Shown here one piece after another: positions 1-12,242 of a stretch of DNA of 64,000 nt (position 1 is the stretch's first letter; each line of letters opens with the position of its first letter). The DNA comes from Antilocapra americana (taxonomy: Eukaryota > Chordata > Mammalia > Artiodactyla > Antilocapridae): the NCBI GenBank assembly GCA_007570785.1, contig ML661900.1, positions 5,228,864-5,292,863 on the forward strand. Direction: 5' to 3'. A program made the position numbers and the translations under genes. Under the pieces are notes generated by a model. That model ran no database searches. It had not been told where the DNA came from and saw nothing but the letters and a program-made list of their open reading frames with translations.

Positions 1-137
1 GGCTCAGTAGTTGTAACACATAGGCTATACGGGCTTAGTTGCCCTGCAGCATGTGGGATCTTCCTGGACCAGGGATCAAACTGGTGTCCCTGCATTGCAA
101 GGTGGATTCTTAACCACTGGACCACTAGGGAAGCCCA
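1..137 (-). mobile_element. CHR-type tRNA-derived SINE, cut by the window edge
   Basis: The minus strand begins GGGCTTCCCTAGTGGTCCAG and continues with the box-B-like GGTTTGATCCCTGG region, the hallmark of artiodactyl CHR SINEs. The 3' part runs off the left edge. Confidence 0.8.
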
Positions 138-293
138 ATAGTGTCACTTCTGATAGAGGTTGAATTGTGTTCACCAAAGAGATCTGTTGAAGTCCTAACC
201 ACTCCACCCCCAGTTTCACAGAAGATGACCATGTTTACAAATAGAGTCATTGCAGATACAATTAATTAATTAGCTAGAGTCAAATTGGAATTA

Positions 294-500
294 TGTGTGC
301 TTGCATGCATGCTCAGTCATGTCTGACTCTTTGCAACCTGGCCTGCCAGGTTTCTCTGCCCATGGAATTTTCCAAGCAAGAATACTGGAGTGGGTTGCCA
401 TTCCCTTCTCCAGGGGAATATTCTCAGTCCAGGGATTGAACCAGCATCTCCTACATTGGCAGGGGGATTCTTTACAACTAAGCCACCTGAGAAGCAAGGA
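294..500 (-). mobile_element. Bov-tA SINE
   Basis: In reverse orientation it shows the tRNA-like head (near 430-497) and the BovA body with CAAGAATACTGGAGTGGG at about 378-396 and the tail near 300-340. Confidence 0.85.
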
Positions 501-1550
501 CAGGCCTTAACTCACTATGACTGGTATCCTTGTAAGAAGATGTTGAAAAGATACACGTGGAGTCCTGTATCCATTACTGTCACTGTGATGCCAGAGAGCA
601 CCATGGTAATGAGAGAGGGCAGAGGTTGGAACTATGCAGCTGCAAGCCAAGGAGTACCAGGGACTGACAACTATCACCAGAGGTTAGAAGTGGCAAGGAA
701 GGATTCTCTCCTACAGGTTTCATAAGGAATGGTTTTGTCAACACCCTGATTTTGCAGCCTTCAGAACTGTGACAAGATACATTTCTGTTGTTTCAAGCCA
801 CTCAGTTTGTGGTACTTTGTAATGGCAGCCCTAGGAATTAATATAGTGCCCTTATAGTACAAACGCCTGACATCAAGCTTTTATTTATGGTAATATAAGT
901 GCCTGGCATTAAGCTTTTGATTTCTGAGGCATCCATTTCAAAACATCCGTCTCAAGTGAACATATCACCAGCGGTATGACAGAGTTTCTAGCTAAACAAA
1001 TAGATAAGCAGCCAGGCCACCGATCCATGATGTTCCCCTTCCAGAAAGCCGTGGAGAACCTAGACAACTGATCACTTGACTGACTCTGCTTTTCCCTTCC
1101 CACACCCTAATTCCCTCTCTTTTGTTTATGTTAGGTCCTTGCTGTTTCTGTCCTTTATTGGCCCATCTTTGCACGAAATGTTCCCTTGGTATCTCTAATT
1201 TTCTTGAAGAGAGATCTAGTCTTTCCCATTCTATTGTTTTCCTCTATTCTTTGCATTGCTCACTTCAGAAGGCTTTCTTATCTCTCCTTGTTATTCTCTG
1301 GAACTCTGCATTCAGTTGGGTATATGTTTCCCTTTCTCCTTTGCCTTGCACTTCTCTTCTTGTCTCAGCTATTTGCAAGGCCTCCTCAGAAAACCACTTT
1401 GCCTTCTTGCATTTCTTTTTCTTGGAGAGGGTTTTTGGTCACCACCTCCTGTATCACACCCAGCGGCTAGCCTCCACCAATTGCTGGCTACTTGCTCTAT
1501 GGTTTTCAACAATGCCCTGGGGCATAGATTGCTCCACAGTCTGATCCAAA
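501..1550. other. Intergenic, nothing coding recognised
   Basis: AT-leaning sequence with no exon-like signal. Parts of 850-1550 (pyrimidine-rich, with AATAAAG near 1554) may belong to the LTR-like element that follows. I cannot name a family for it. Confidence 0.4.
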
Positions 1551-2060
1551 GAAATAAAGTCCTTTTGCAGGAGTGAAACAGTAGGGCCCTGTGGGGCTCC
1601 CAGGCAAGGAGGACTTTCTATCCCTCATTTCTTGTAGGCAAGAGTTCAGCCTTTGTGACTTTCTCTGAGTTCCAAGGGGCAAATTTGTACAGTTGCTAAT
1701 CAAGGGAGGAGAAGCCAAGAAACCACCTGAAGCTAGATTAAAGGGACCACAGAAGCTCTTCAAGATTAGGAGACCTGACCACTTGAGATGGGATTAAAGG
1801 AGTGAAGGCCCTATGCACACCTTAATCTTGTCAGAGATCTCACTTTTGAATCACTGTTATAAAACCCTTCATCAAATCCTCTCAGGTTGGGACACATAGT
1901 TTTTCAAGGCAGAAGCTTGGTGTGTCCACTTTTGCCTGGCAAAGTCATAAAGTTATCCTTTTCTACTTTACCCCAAATTGTCTCCCAGATTGGATTTGGC
2001 ATCAGTCTACAGAGAGGCCAAGGTTTTGGTGACCAGAGTAATATTTAAGGCTAGTATCTG
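1550..2060 (+). mobile_element. Probable LTR-retroelement remnant (LTR end and leader)
   Basis: The segment has a polyadenylation-like stretch near 1950-1960 (AAAGTCATAAAG), then GGATTTGGCATC, then GGTTTTGGTGACCAGAG at about 2023-2039. That order resembles the R/U5 end of a class I endogenous retroviral LTR followed by its leader. No retroviral open frame is visible. The family and the outer limits are not certain. Confidence 0.35.
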
Positions 2061-2150
2061 AAGTTTGTTCTGATCTCAGGAGGGTTTTTCTTAATTATCT
2101 CTTTGTCTGCTTCTCTCTACAAACTTCTAGTTGGTCTAACTTTTGGCTAA

Positions 2151-2270
2151 CTTTTCTCAAAACACTACCAGACTTGATTTCTTACCACCAATATCTCCAT
2201 TGTTTTGACTAGCTTTTCTCAAAACACTACCAGACTTGATTTCTTACCACTAATATCTCCATTGTTTTGA
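2151..2270. repeat. 62-bp tandem duplication
   Basis: The unit starting CTTTTCTCAAAACACTACCA at 2151 is repeated from 2213. I count one mismatch over the 58 bases compared. Confidence 0.95.
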
Positions 2271-3413
2271 GAGAACCGATGTGCTTGAATTTCCCCACAC
2301 TCTGTAAATAAAGCCAGCTCCCTTGAGGAGAGCATCAGAGTTTTTATGGACTTCCTCTGTCTTTGTACGAAACATCTGTACCACTGCTCTGAAACTGGTG
2401 TCTTAAGAGTGATATCCCTGCTTTATAAGGATGCTGGGTTGGGGCAGTAGCCTTTGGTCTTCTAAACTAGCCTCTCCTAGAATGCAACCTCCTCTCTATA
2501 AGTGAGAGAGTCAAGGCCTCAGTATCCTCTGGCTTCCATGTCTAGGGTAGATATTCCACCATGAGTTGGAAATGCATTGAGGAAAAAGGCCCCAGTCTTC
2601 TCAGCTACTCTTACCTGGAATACATCTCAACACAGAGGTGAGGGAGATGAGACATGCTGGTGGCCTGCCACTCCCAGGGAGATCCTGTGCCTCTCAGCTG
2701 GGCACTGGAGATAGAGAGAACCCTGTGTTCTTGACTGCAGTTGCCTAGAGTGGAGCTTCTTTCCCAATGAACTGGGAGGGGAGAGAGAAAGCAGGGCTCT
2801 AACTCCTCTTACTGTTACCAAAAGCTCAGCCTCTCTGTACATTGGTGCCACCAAATCAAATATCAGAGACATTCCCCTTTTCTGTTGCTTTGGCCTCTCT
2901 TACATACTGAAGACTGCCCTCAAATGTCTGAAAACTAGTTTTCTATTTGGCAGCTGACATCCCATCCTGAAGGCATTCTCCTAGCAACTGAAGATCACTT
3001 TCCATGGAGAAGAAAGAGGGCCAACCTTGGAGTTGGCCACACCTGGCTCAAAACCCATCTCCACATTTTTTACTCCGATTGGCTAAATCCTCTGTGCATC
3101 ATCTTCCCTCTTAGTAACATAAAAATAATATACCTGCTGATCACACACAAGCAAGTGCTTGGCACACCATAGGTCCTCAGGAAATGTTCACATTCCAGCT
3201 TCCCCCATTCAGAGGCTGACCTAAGACACCTCAATCCTTATCATCTACATTGACCACTGGTATGCACTTCTCTTCCTTCTCTCTCTCCTTCCCTTTTAAC
3301 AGCATATGCTTGTGATCATGCCTCTACAAACCATGGAGGGACAGCCCATCCGTCATAATAAGACGTTGCCACCATGCTGCCTTAAAGCAAATTTTGGTGT
3401 CAGATGGACCTGG

Positions 3414-3484
3414 GAGTTGACAGAGATGATGTAAAATCAGATTCTGAGCCTTGAGTTAACAGATATGATGTAAAGTCAGACTCT
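3414..3484. repeat. 39-bp imperfect tandem duplication
   Basis: GAGTTGACAGAGATGATGTA at 3414 recurs as GAGTTAACAGATATGATGTA at 3453, with further matches downstream. Confidence 0.85.
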
Positions 3485-5724
3485 CCCAGTGTTCCCAAGC
3501 CTTGGATGAGACCCCTAAATATTTCCTACAATCAAAAAGATAAGACAGGAACAGGATGATCTGAGGGACTCAGAACCCACCCAAGAGGAAGACCCTCAGT
3601 GACAATCGGCATCTGGACTTCAGAGAAGAGGCTCCTCTCTGCCTAGAGCAAAGAGGGAGTGAGTCTTCTTCAAGTCTTCTAATAGACTGGAGACACGGTT
3701 TTTCGGGACAGCTGTTGAACTTCATGTGCCACACCCCATCCCCAAATTATCATGCCTCCCACTTCCCTCCAACTCCTTCCTGCTGCACCCATTTTTCTGC
3801 TCAAGCCCAGGCCATGGCTCTATTTCCTGGAGGGCACCATCTCCCAAGGCCTTGAAGCAAGAGGAGACAGAGACAGACTCCCTTAAGCCAGCAGCAGGGG
3901 TCTTGGCCTCCACCCGAGAATCTGTGTGTTCTCGCCTCCCTCAGAACATTCTGCACTAGGCATCTGACATCAAAGGCCCCCGGAGCTGGGCCTGGCCCTC
4001 TTCCTTCAGCTATCTGATCCTGCCATGCTGGGTGCTCAAGCCTGAAGTCCCCGGGCCCAGGATGAGAGCTTGGCCAGCCCCATGCTGTAGCCAGTGCCCA
4101 TACACGGAGTTCTACACACCTGAACCTTCTGCTGGGAATGTGTGCCCCCAGGCCTACACACATCACACCGGGGTGGCCAGTCACCTGAGCAGAACCAGCA
4201 CATTCGGGGCTCAGGCTTTTCTTGCACTCCCGTGACCCCATCATTCACCTGTCACCTCTCCCACCTTTCTGAGGGGGCAACTGAGCACATACGCTAAGAC
4301 ACACCTGGGAAACTCGACACCCCTCCATCTAATGGGCCTCAAGGGGCACCTCCGATGGGCCTCACACTGTGCTAGGTCAGGCAGGAAGGAAAACAAACAG
4401 CTCCCAGAACGCTTCCCCCTCCTGCAGCTAGCTGGAATAAAAGGCAACAGCCGCCAAGTGTCCCATCATAAAGCTGTGGGAGTCTAGGGGATCGAGCCGT
4501 TTTAAAAGGATGGACCTGAAAGTGTTCTCTAGCTTGATCTGGGTGGCATATTGCATGTTCTACTTCAATTAAAACAATCGTGATGAGCCCTAGCCCCTCA
4601 AACCCAGCAGAGACTAGACAGGCCGAGTGGAGACAGGGCCGGGTCTAGAGGCTGGCGGGTGGCAGCGGGAAGCTGCAGGGCATGCGGGTCGGAGCCCTTG
4701 TCAAGAGAAAGGGCAGAGTCTGGGGACTACAGAATGTCAAGAGACAGAGGGGAGTCAAGAGTGAGAGTTCTGAGGCGTGAGAGCCAGGGAAGCCCTCTCT
4801 TTAGGGAGATCAGGGTGCTCTGGGAAGTCTTGGTGTCCACACAGGTGATGGGGACAGAGGACAGCGGTTTGTTGGCTTCTCCTAGGTTCTGGTTGAGTGG
4901 GGACTCCATGATGGGAAGCTGGATGGTCCAGGGCACTAGAAAACATTCAGCATTCTGAAAAAGGTGACCTCAGATAGGCCAGCAGCGGCCAGTTCACAGG
5001 TCCGAGACCTCCACCATTTCCAATGCCTGGTTTCCCCAAAGCAGTCTAAGCAGAACAGCAGAACAAACCTAGAGCCCAGCCCAGGCTAGGCAGGGTCAGC
5101 CTCACCATCTGTGTGGCCTAAAACCCTGTGTCTGCAGGACACGTGTAGTGGAAAGGTGGACTCTATGTGCTCCATCAATGTGAGGGCTGAATCTAGCCCA
5201 CCCGTGAGGCTAGGCAGGAGCCCTCTAGGCAACTCTGGTCCTCCGGCATCTGCTCCCAGCATAAGAGGCTCATTACCTCATATTTTTCAGCCTACTTTGA
5301 TAATTCCTAAGTTCCAGGATGTTTTTTTTTCCTCTATGGGGCTGATCTCTGCCTCCAAGAGATTCCTCAGAAGTCTAGGCTATACCGGTCTCCCCAGGGT
5401 GCTCCTCCCTGTCCATCTGGTCTGGTACAGTGTGCTGGCTCTTCTGTGGCTATTAGGCAGTGGGGGCCCTTCAGGTACAGTCTCAGTCAGAAGGAGGAAC
5501 AACCTCCTCCTTTGACCTGCAGGTCATGCCACTGGTTAATACAGCCCAAACTTTGGGGGAAGCGAAGTGCGTTGTTGTATGTTCTCTTCAGCTCGTGAGA
5601 AAGGGAGAAAGTTCTCATTTCACAGGCACCTGCCTTGGTTTCCCACAGCCAACTGCTATTGGCCCCAGGCCCTGTCCTACTGGGCCTCTGCTCACCTTAT
5701 TCCCTTGTCCCCACTACCACCAGT

Positions 5725-5835
5725 TTGTGCCTTTGTCGAGTCACTTCACCTCCCCCAGCTTCAGTTTACTCACCACTAAGACGGGGATGGTAGCAGTGCG
5801 CACCTCACAGGATGATGGATGAAGTACAAGTCCTG
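5725..5835 (+). repeat. MIR-like SINE fragment
   Basis: The order GAGTCACTTCACCTC, CTTCAGTTTACTCA, GACGGGGATGGTAGCAGTGC and CCTCACAGGATGATGG follows the MIR core. It is an old, diverged copy. Confidence 0.55.
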
Positions 5836-6841
5836 TGTGCAAAGGGCTTAGCGCACAGGGCTCCGCACAGGTGAGTCTCCTCCCCCGGAAGCTCGTGAGA
5901 GGGGCGTGTTCACGGCCCAAGACCTCTAACAGGCAGGTTCTCATCACCAGGTGGGGCTCCTTGGCTGCAGGCAGAGCAGTGGGGGCGGGGAAGAGGTTTG
6001 GCTCTTACTTCAGGATTCCTCTGGGAATTCTCCGGTCTAGTCTAGTCCAGGGCTATCTTTGCTCTCTGATGACCTCAGAGCCCCTTCATCCTCATTCCTC
6101 TTTCAGAGCCACAGGGAAAAGGCATACTTTACTGTCTGCACTTTCTAACCAAGTGCTGCACGGGGCATCCTCCTCTAATCCGGTCCTGGCGGCTGCCCCT
6201 CCCAGGGGGCTCAGGTGCTGCCTCTTGAATGCTGCGGACAGGGGTCAAGGTCTTTGCTCTCCCTGTGCCTTGGTCAGCCTGCTCTATTATAAAAGGCTTC
6301 CTTTCCCTCCTATCCCTCTTCCCTTGGAACTACCACCAGGGATGAATAAATGGAGAAAACCTGACATGACCTGAGGAGCCCTTCCAGGCCCCTGACTTTG
6401 GCCTTTGTCTGCTTTGTCTGCTTCCTTGTGAAATGTGAGACTGTTAGTCAAGGCTGTATCTGGGCAGAAACGAAGCAGGGGTTAGTCCCAGGCCACCAGA
6501 AAAACCCAGCCTGTTCGCAAAGGGCTGGTACTTGAGGCAACAGTGAAAACCCCCGAAGCATCTTCAGGACACATTTAAAGCCACAAATTGCACAATCCAG
6601 TACCTGAGCTTTCTTTCAAGGGCCGGTGCTGGCCCCACCCACACTGGTAAGCCCCTCCCACCGACTCTGGCCTACCTGGACCCTTCCTCCTCAGACTAAC
6701 CCTGCTAGCTTCCGGCTTTACAGAATCTGGGTTAGGTGTGCCTTCTGGCCCCAGGCATTTGTATACACTGCACCCCAATCCTGCCATCCCTACTCTTTGC
6801 TAATACCCACACCCTTAGAATTCAGCCCAGGTGGAACCTTC

Positions 6842-7045
6842 TCTGGGTTGCCCAGGTGGCTCAGATGGTAAAGAATCTGCCTGCAATGCAGGTTCAATTC
6901 CTGGGTTTGGGAACATACATTGGAGGAGGGCATGGCAACCCACTCCAGCATTCTTGCCTGGAGAATCCCATGGACAGAGAAGCCTGGTAGGCTACACAGT
7001 CCATGGTGTTGCAGAGTCGAACACAACTGAGAGACTAACACTTTG
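6842..7045 (+). mobile_element. Bov-tA SINE
   Basis: Complete dimer: tRNA-like head with TTCAATTCCTGGG, then GGCAACCCACTCCAG, CTTGCCTGGAGAATCCCATG and GAGTCGAACACAACTGAG. Confidence 0.9.
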
Positions 7046-7224
7046 GGAACTTCCTCTTGAGGTCCTTCCTCACTCCTCAGACCACCCCTGCAGGGTGGGT
7101 GGACTGCTCTGCTGGACTCCCTTGGCACCCTAGGCCTACTTACCTCCATCCCTTCCTCCTTCCTTGTTCCTTGATGATAGGGCTGGGCCTTTGGTCCAGG
7201 ACAGTGTGTGGAACACAGAATTTA

Positions 7225-7355
7225 AGAAATGAATGAATATGGGAGGTTGTGCATGTAGAAGAGGAAGGTGTGTGGAAACTCTCTACACTTTCCACTTTCC
7301 CTGTAAACTTAAAACTGCTCTAAAAAATGAAGTCTATTAATTTTTTTAAAAGATT
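7225..7355 (+). mobile_element. L1 3'-end fragment (old L1M type)
   Basis: GTGGAAACTCTCTACACTTT followed by AAACTTAAAACTGCTCTAAA is the typical end of diverged mammalian L1 3' UTRs. Confidence 0.55.
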
Positions 7356-8234
7356 TTTTATGAACGAAGAAACATGATCAGCCCTTGATTATGCAACATT
7401 AACTTGCAGAGGCCACAGGCTACTGTACTTGAGGGAAGTACCCCAGGCCGACTCATCATCCCTGAGGGCAGGGACTTCTCTTCCCTTATCAGTCCTGCCA
7501 GCCCAGGTTTGAGAGCACACAGGTGGTGTGTTCTGACTGGTGGGATGACCAGTGTCCAATTCCCTGCCCACCCACCTGTGATGCAATGAGTTAAGGAGCC
7601 TGCAAAGGTCATCTGAGGTTTGGACCGGGCCCTCCATTGTCTGTGTTATAGCTGCTGATCCATTCCTGGGATGTCAGGCTGGAGGAGAACGGAGCAGGAA
7701 CTAACCCCAAGGCTCACAAACCCTCCACATTTGTGTGACCTTGCAGGCTTTCTGCCCCTGACCTAGAATATTCCTGCATCCCAGACCCCGACAGTTTTTC
7801 CAGGAGCCCCAGAGGGACTGAACTGGAAGGAAAAGGGGTCTATAGACCAGAGGGGAAAGTCTTGACTCCAGGATACCTACCATTCAATTTCTCAGTGTTC
7901 CTGTTCACCAGTCATAGACGTGCGGCAACACAAAGATGATTTTTTTTTTTTCCTAGAAATTCTGGCCTTGGCCACTGCCCCCTGGAAGTCCAGGAAGATC
8001 AGGGCAGGCTGCAGAAGCCTTTGGGGCCTTCACCCTGCCCCAGCACCCCACTGTCCCCAGCACTGCTCACATGATGTCCTGGAAGAGGCCACACAGAGGC
8101 TGTCACATGGTCTGTCACACTCCAAGACCCAAGGCCTTTACCTCTGCTTCTCCAGTTGGTCTCTTTCTCTGGTCTTCCTCCAAAGGCCCTGAGCCTGGGA
8201 GGCAGCATGACTCACAGCAAGAACCAGGACTTGC

Positions 8235-8390
8235 AGCCAGCCAGATCTTCCCCCACTTAAAAGCTGTGGGACCTTGAGAAAGTGAAGTGATGCTTTTGAA
8301 CCTCAGTCTGTTCATCTGTCAAATGGGATAATATACTCTCCCTAGGGGATTGCTATGAGGATTACATCATAAATGGTAGCTGTGACTTCA
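8235..8390 (+). repeat. MIR SINE fragment
   Basis: AGCTGTGGGACCTTGAG, AACCTCAGTCTGTTCATCTG, AAATGGGATAATA and TGAGGATTACAT occur in MIR order. Confidence 0.7.
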
Positions 8391-8689
8391 CAGGGCGTGG
8401 CTTCTGAACAGTACTTCCTTCAGGTGCTCTGTGGTAGGGGGGCCATGCATCCTGGTTTCCCCAGAACAGTCCCACTTGATGCCTATTGTCCTGGCATATT
8501 TACTGCCCCTTTTCACTCTCAGAAGAGCCAGCCTTCAACAACAAGATGCATTGTCAGCCTACCTGCACCTCTCTCCATTCCCAGCTCAGGTCCAGCCTAT
8601 GTGAGCAGCTTCATAACACATTCTCCTTTCCCTTCTAAGAGGCCATGGCTTGGTATGCAGTTGGGATTTTTATTTCCTTCTCTCTGAGC

Positions 8690-8815
8690 TTCAGGTTATT
8701 ATCATTATTTTTAAGGGGGATAGCAATACCTATCTTGAAGGCTGCTTAGAGGATGAAATAAGGTAAGCAAAGCACGTGTCTGCAACAGGTCAGGTGCTAG
8801 ATAAACATGAGCACC
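8690..8815 (+). repeat. MIR SINE fragment
   Basis: CTTCAGGTTATTATC, GATAGCAATACCTATCTTG, GGATGAAATAAGG, AGCAAAGCACG and AGGTGCTAGATAAACATG match the 3' half of MIR. Confidence 0.6.
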
Positions 8816-10129
8816 CTTCCATGGCATTCCCTCCCTGGTTCCCATCATGCCAGCTTCCCCTCCTCCCCCTACTGTGGGGCTCCAGAGCTCAACTTCTCTC
8901 CTACCAAAGAGAGTGGTTTTCAGAAGCTCCCAGTGACATATGAGCCCCCAAGCCCTGATCGCTCCTCAAAATAAGAAAGGATCTTCACCTCCACCCCCAA
9001 GCTCCCTGCAGGCCCTGAGGAGCATTCCAGCCTCTCCTTCCTGCGTGCATCCACGTGTTTCTGTGGGTGGCTTCCAAGCCAACCACTACAGCCGGAAACC
9101 CTTCAGCCCTCATCTACCTTGCTGACACAAACAGAAGGCACCTTTGAACTCTCCCCCTGCTTCCAGGAATCCAGAGGCCTCAAAAGGAGTCTGTGGGGCC
9201 TCCAGTCTCAGTGACCTTCTATCTGGGCCAGCAGGCAAATAGCAACCATGTCATTGCAGCAGATAAAGCTACCATGAGGCCAGCCTGTTACAGCAAGTAA
9301 CTGACATGCTCCTAGATCACACCTGGATTAGCAGCTGTGTTCTAAAGGCCCGGAAGTTCTCATCTCCCATCTGGCTCTTGCCCTCACAGCCACCTACTGC
9401 TGGCATTCCTTTGCTATTAGAGAGCTAGCAGCTCTCCTGGCCTCCTCCTTCCCCTTGCCTTGCCCCAGGCAGCACCAAGCCTGCCTCGAATATTATGGAA
9501 TATTTGGTTCCACCAGGAAGCTCTTGGTGTAAACAAGCTGTCAGTCACCGGGAGCTGACTCTAGGGCTCTTTGTTCAGAGGCAGTTGCGTGACATTTCGG
9601 ATTTTCATGCTGCCCAAGAAACCACAGTGTATGTATGAGGGAAGCTACAGGATGGGAAATGTAAAGAAGCAGCTGCTAAATTGGGACTAAAAAAAGGTAT
9701 CTGGTGGTGGTGGTGGTTGTGTGTGGCAGAGGGGGTATTTACACAGGTCCCAGGGAGGTAAAGGTTAATGAGAATGGAAGTTCTGTTCTGCAGCGGCAGC
9801 AGCCTATTTGCAGGTGGCTTCAGGCCAGAAAGAGAAACTGGCTGGGTGACCTTCACTTTCCCATCTATAAAATGGAATTAAATATACTAGACGATTCTAT
9901 TATGAGGCTTTGTGTTTAGACTTCAATGAAACTCTCAGCAGTATAAGGACCACAGAACACATACACATAACCCAGATGTAACCCAGGGCTTCTTATGGCT
10001 TAATCCTGCAGTGTCAACACACTGGAGAAGGACACACTGGCAAAGAAATTGAAAAGACCTAGTATTCTAGTGATTTCCAGTGGGGAGGGAAAAGATAGGG
10101 ATAGGGGATGAGGAGGTGCAAACTGAAAC

Positions 10130-10660
10130 TGTAACTCAGACTGGGACTTGGACTCACGGTCTTTTAACTGAGATCACTCCTGGTCTCAGGACTTAATGAA
10201 GTTCAAGCTCGTGATGTCTCATCACAGGAAGGATTCAGTGAGAGACAAAGTGATAGGCAAGAAGTATTTAGAGAGAAACACACTCTATAGCGTGTGGGCC
10301 ATCTCAGAAGGCGAGAGCAGCACCAGGATATAGGGTTGTCAGTTTTTACAGGGGTGGGGAATTTTATCCGCTAATTAGTGGGAGGAATATTCCAGCTATT
10401 TTGGGGAAGGGGTAGAATTTCCAGGAATTGGGCCGCTGCCTACTTTTGACCTTTGTGGCTGGCCTTACACCTGTCATGGCCCCTGTGGCTGTGTCATGTA
10501 GCATGCTAATATGTTACAATGAGCTTATACTGAGGCTCAAGGTCTAGTGGGAGTTGTCTACCACCTTGGACCTAATTGGTTCTAATCAGTTTAGGTCATA
10601 TCTTTGGGCTATGTTATTCTTTTAAAGGTCATGTCCTGCCCCCTTCCCTCCTGTTTCAAA
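10130..10660 (-). mobile_element. Probable solo LTR of an endogenous retrovirus
   Basis: Read on the minus strand it opens TGAAACAGGAGGGAAGGGGG near 10660 and ends with GAGTCCAAGTCCCAGTCTGA and a short pyrimidine-rich flank near 10130. This resembles a class I LTR of about 0.5 kb. No internal viral sequence is attached. I did not confirm terminal repeats or a target duplication. Confidence 0.45.
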
Positions 10661-10667
10661 ACTGTAG

Positions 10668-10856
10668 TGAAAGTCGCTAAGTCTGTCTGACTCTTTGCGA
10701 TCCCATGAACTATACGGTCCGTGGAATTCTCCAGGCCAGAATATGGGAGTGGGTAGCCTTTCCCTTCTCCAGGGGATCTTCCCAACTCAGGGATCAAACC
10801 CAGGCCTCCCACATTGCAGGCAGATTCTTTACGAGTTGAGCCACAAGGGAAGCCCA
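10668..10856 (-). mobile_element. Bov-tA SINE
   Basis: The minus strand starts GGGCTTCCCTTGTGGCTC and runs through both SINE halves to the end near 10670. Confidence 0.85.
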
Positions 10857-10971
10857 AGAATACTGGAGTGGGTAGCCTATCCCTTCTCCAGGGGATCTTC
10901 CCGACCCAGAAGTTGAACTGGGGTCTCTTGCATTGCAGGCGGATTCTTTACCTTCTGAGCTATCAGGGAAC
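10857..10971 (-). mobile_element. Second, truncated Bov-tA directly abutting the first
   Basis: The tRNA-like head (CCTGATAGCTCAGAAGG on the minus strand) and the first part of the BovA body are present. The element stops exactly where the neighbouring copy begins, which suggests insertion into or recombination with it. Confidence 0.8.
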
Positions 10972-10974
10972 TAC

Positions 10975-11150
10975 AATGTATAAAATAAATAAGCCACAAG
11001 GATATACTGTACAGCACAGAGAATATAGCCATTTTAAATAATAACTTTAAATGGAGTATAATCTATAAAAATACTGACTCACTGTGTTGTATCCCTGAAA
11101 CCAATATTGTAAATCAACTATACTTCAATATAAATAAATCTTTACTTGAG
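10975..11150 (+). mobile_element. L1 3'-end fragment
   Basis: TATACTGTACAGCACAGAGA, GGAGTATAATCTATAAAAAT and TGTAAATCAACTATACTTCA form the familiar artiodactyl L1 3' end, closing with an A-rich tail. Confidence 0.75.
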
Positions 11151-11594
11151 TTTCTTGAAGAACATTAAAGTCTGTTAAACTCACAATCCTCAGCAAACTT
11201 CCTCAAAAATCCTTTTACTCCCCACCCCCACCTCCTTGTACCTCTTAGCAGTTCGGAAACTCTATTAAGTCAATTGCCAAACTGTAGCCCAACTTCTGGC
11301 CAGCCTGCGTGGCTCTGCTGCCCTCCCTCCACTCGGCCCCTCTCAGCTCTTCAGGATGAAGTTCCCCAAGTCTCTGATTTATGCTTTCTTTTTCTCCCTT
11401 TACCCATTACCAGAATTTGTCACAATAAAGGAGACTCTGGGACCAACCCAAAAAGTAAGATTCCTTCCCCTTTCCTCCCATCTTCTCAGTTCTATGTTTC
11501 AATCCATTTTTTCCCAAATTCCACACCACAAAATGCTCAGGAACCATGAGGGCAGGCTAAACAATCCTGAGAGAAAACATTGTGATAAGCCGGT

Positions 11595-11848
11595 CTGGGG
11601 CTGGGGCTTCATTGTGGCGAGCAGGCTTTCTCCAGTTGTGACGTGCTGGCTTCTCCTGTGGCAGAGCAGGGGCTCTAGAGCATGCGGGCTCAGGGCTCAG
11701 TGGTTGCAGTGTGTGGGTTCTTTCACTGAGGCGCGCAGGCTTAGTTGCCCTGCAGCGTGTTAGACCTTGGTTCTTCCATCAGGGATCGAACCAGCATCTC
11801 CTGTGTGGAAGGAGGATTCTTAACCACTGGGTCACCAGGGAAGTCCCA
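11595..11848 (-). mobile_element. CHR-type SINE, long form
   Basis: The minus strand begins GGGACTTCCCTGGTGACCCA and extends about 250 bp, including the GCCGCAACT-like body repeats in diverged form. Confidence 0.85.
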
Positions 11849-11977
11849 AAGCAAGATTCTTTTTAGTGGGTGGGACTGGGAACCGTTAATAAGCCTTGCA
11901 CCACCATGCTCACAATTGTCATTAAGTTCTCCTTCCCCCTACTTGCCACAAGTACTGTGGTTTTAACACTTTCTGTG

Positions 11978-12187
11978 GTGGTGGTTTAGTTGCTCAATCA
12001 TGTCCGACTCTTAGGACCCCATGGCCTATAGCCCACCAGGCTCCTCTGTCCATGGGATTCTCCAGGCAAGAATACTGGAGTGGGTTGCCATTTCCTTCTC
12101 CAGGGGATCTTCTCGACCCAGGAACCGAACCCAGGTCTCCCGCATTGCAGGCATATTCTTTACCAACTGAACTACAAGGGAAGCCTA
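11978..12187 (-). mobile_element. Bov-tA SINE
   Basis: Reverse orientation, full length, with CTCCAGGCAAGAATACTGGA at about 12060 and the tRNA-like head ending near 12186. Confidence 0.9.
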
Positions 12188-12242
12188 ACACTTTAGCCTT
12201 GCTGATTTTCCTTCATGTTATGAAGGAAAAAACTCACTTTTG

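Larger units (their letters stand above)
2271..6840. other. Intergenic stretch without recognised genes
   Basis: No exon, RNA gene or young retroposon is recognised. It holds a 39-bp tandem duplication at 3414-3484 and a MIR-like piece near 5730-5830. Open frames here are short and have no familiar content. Confidence 0.5.
7356..10125. other. Intergenic; two MIR pieces, otherwise nothing recognised
   Basis: MIR-like segments are at 8235-8390 and 8690-8815, and a GGT repeat is near 9703-9716. No exon or young retroposon is seen. Confidence 0.5.
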
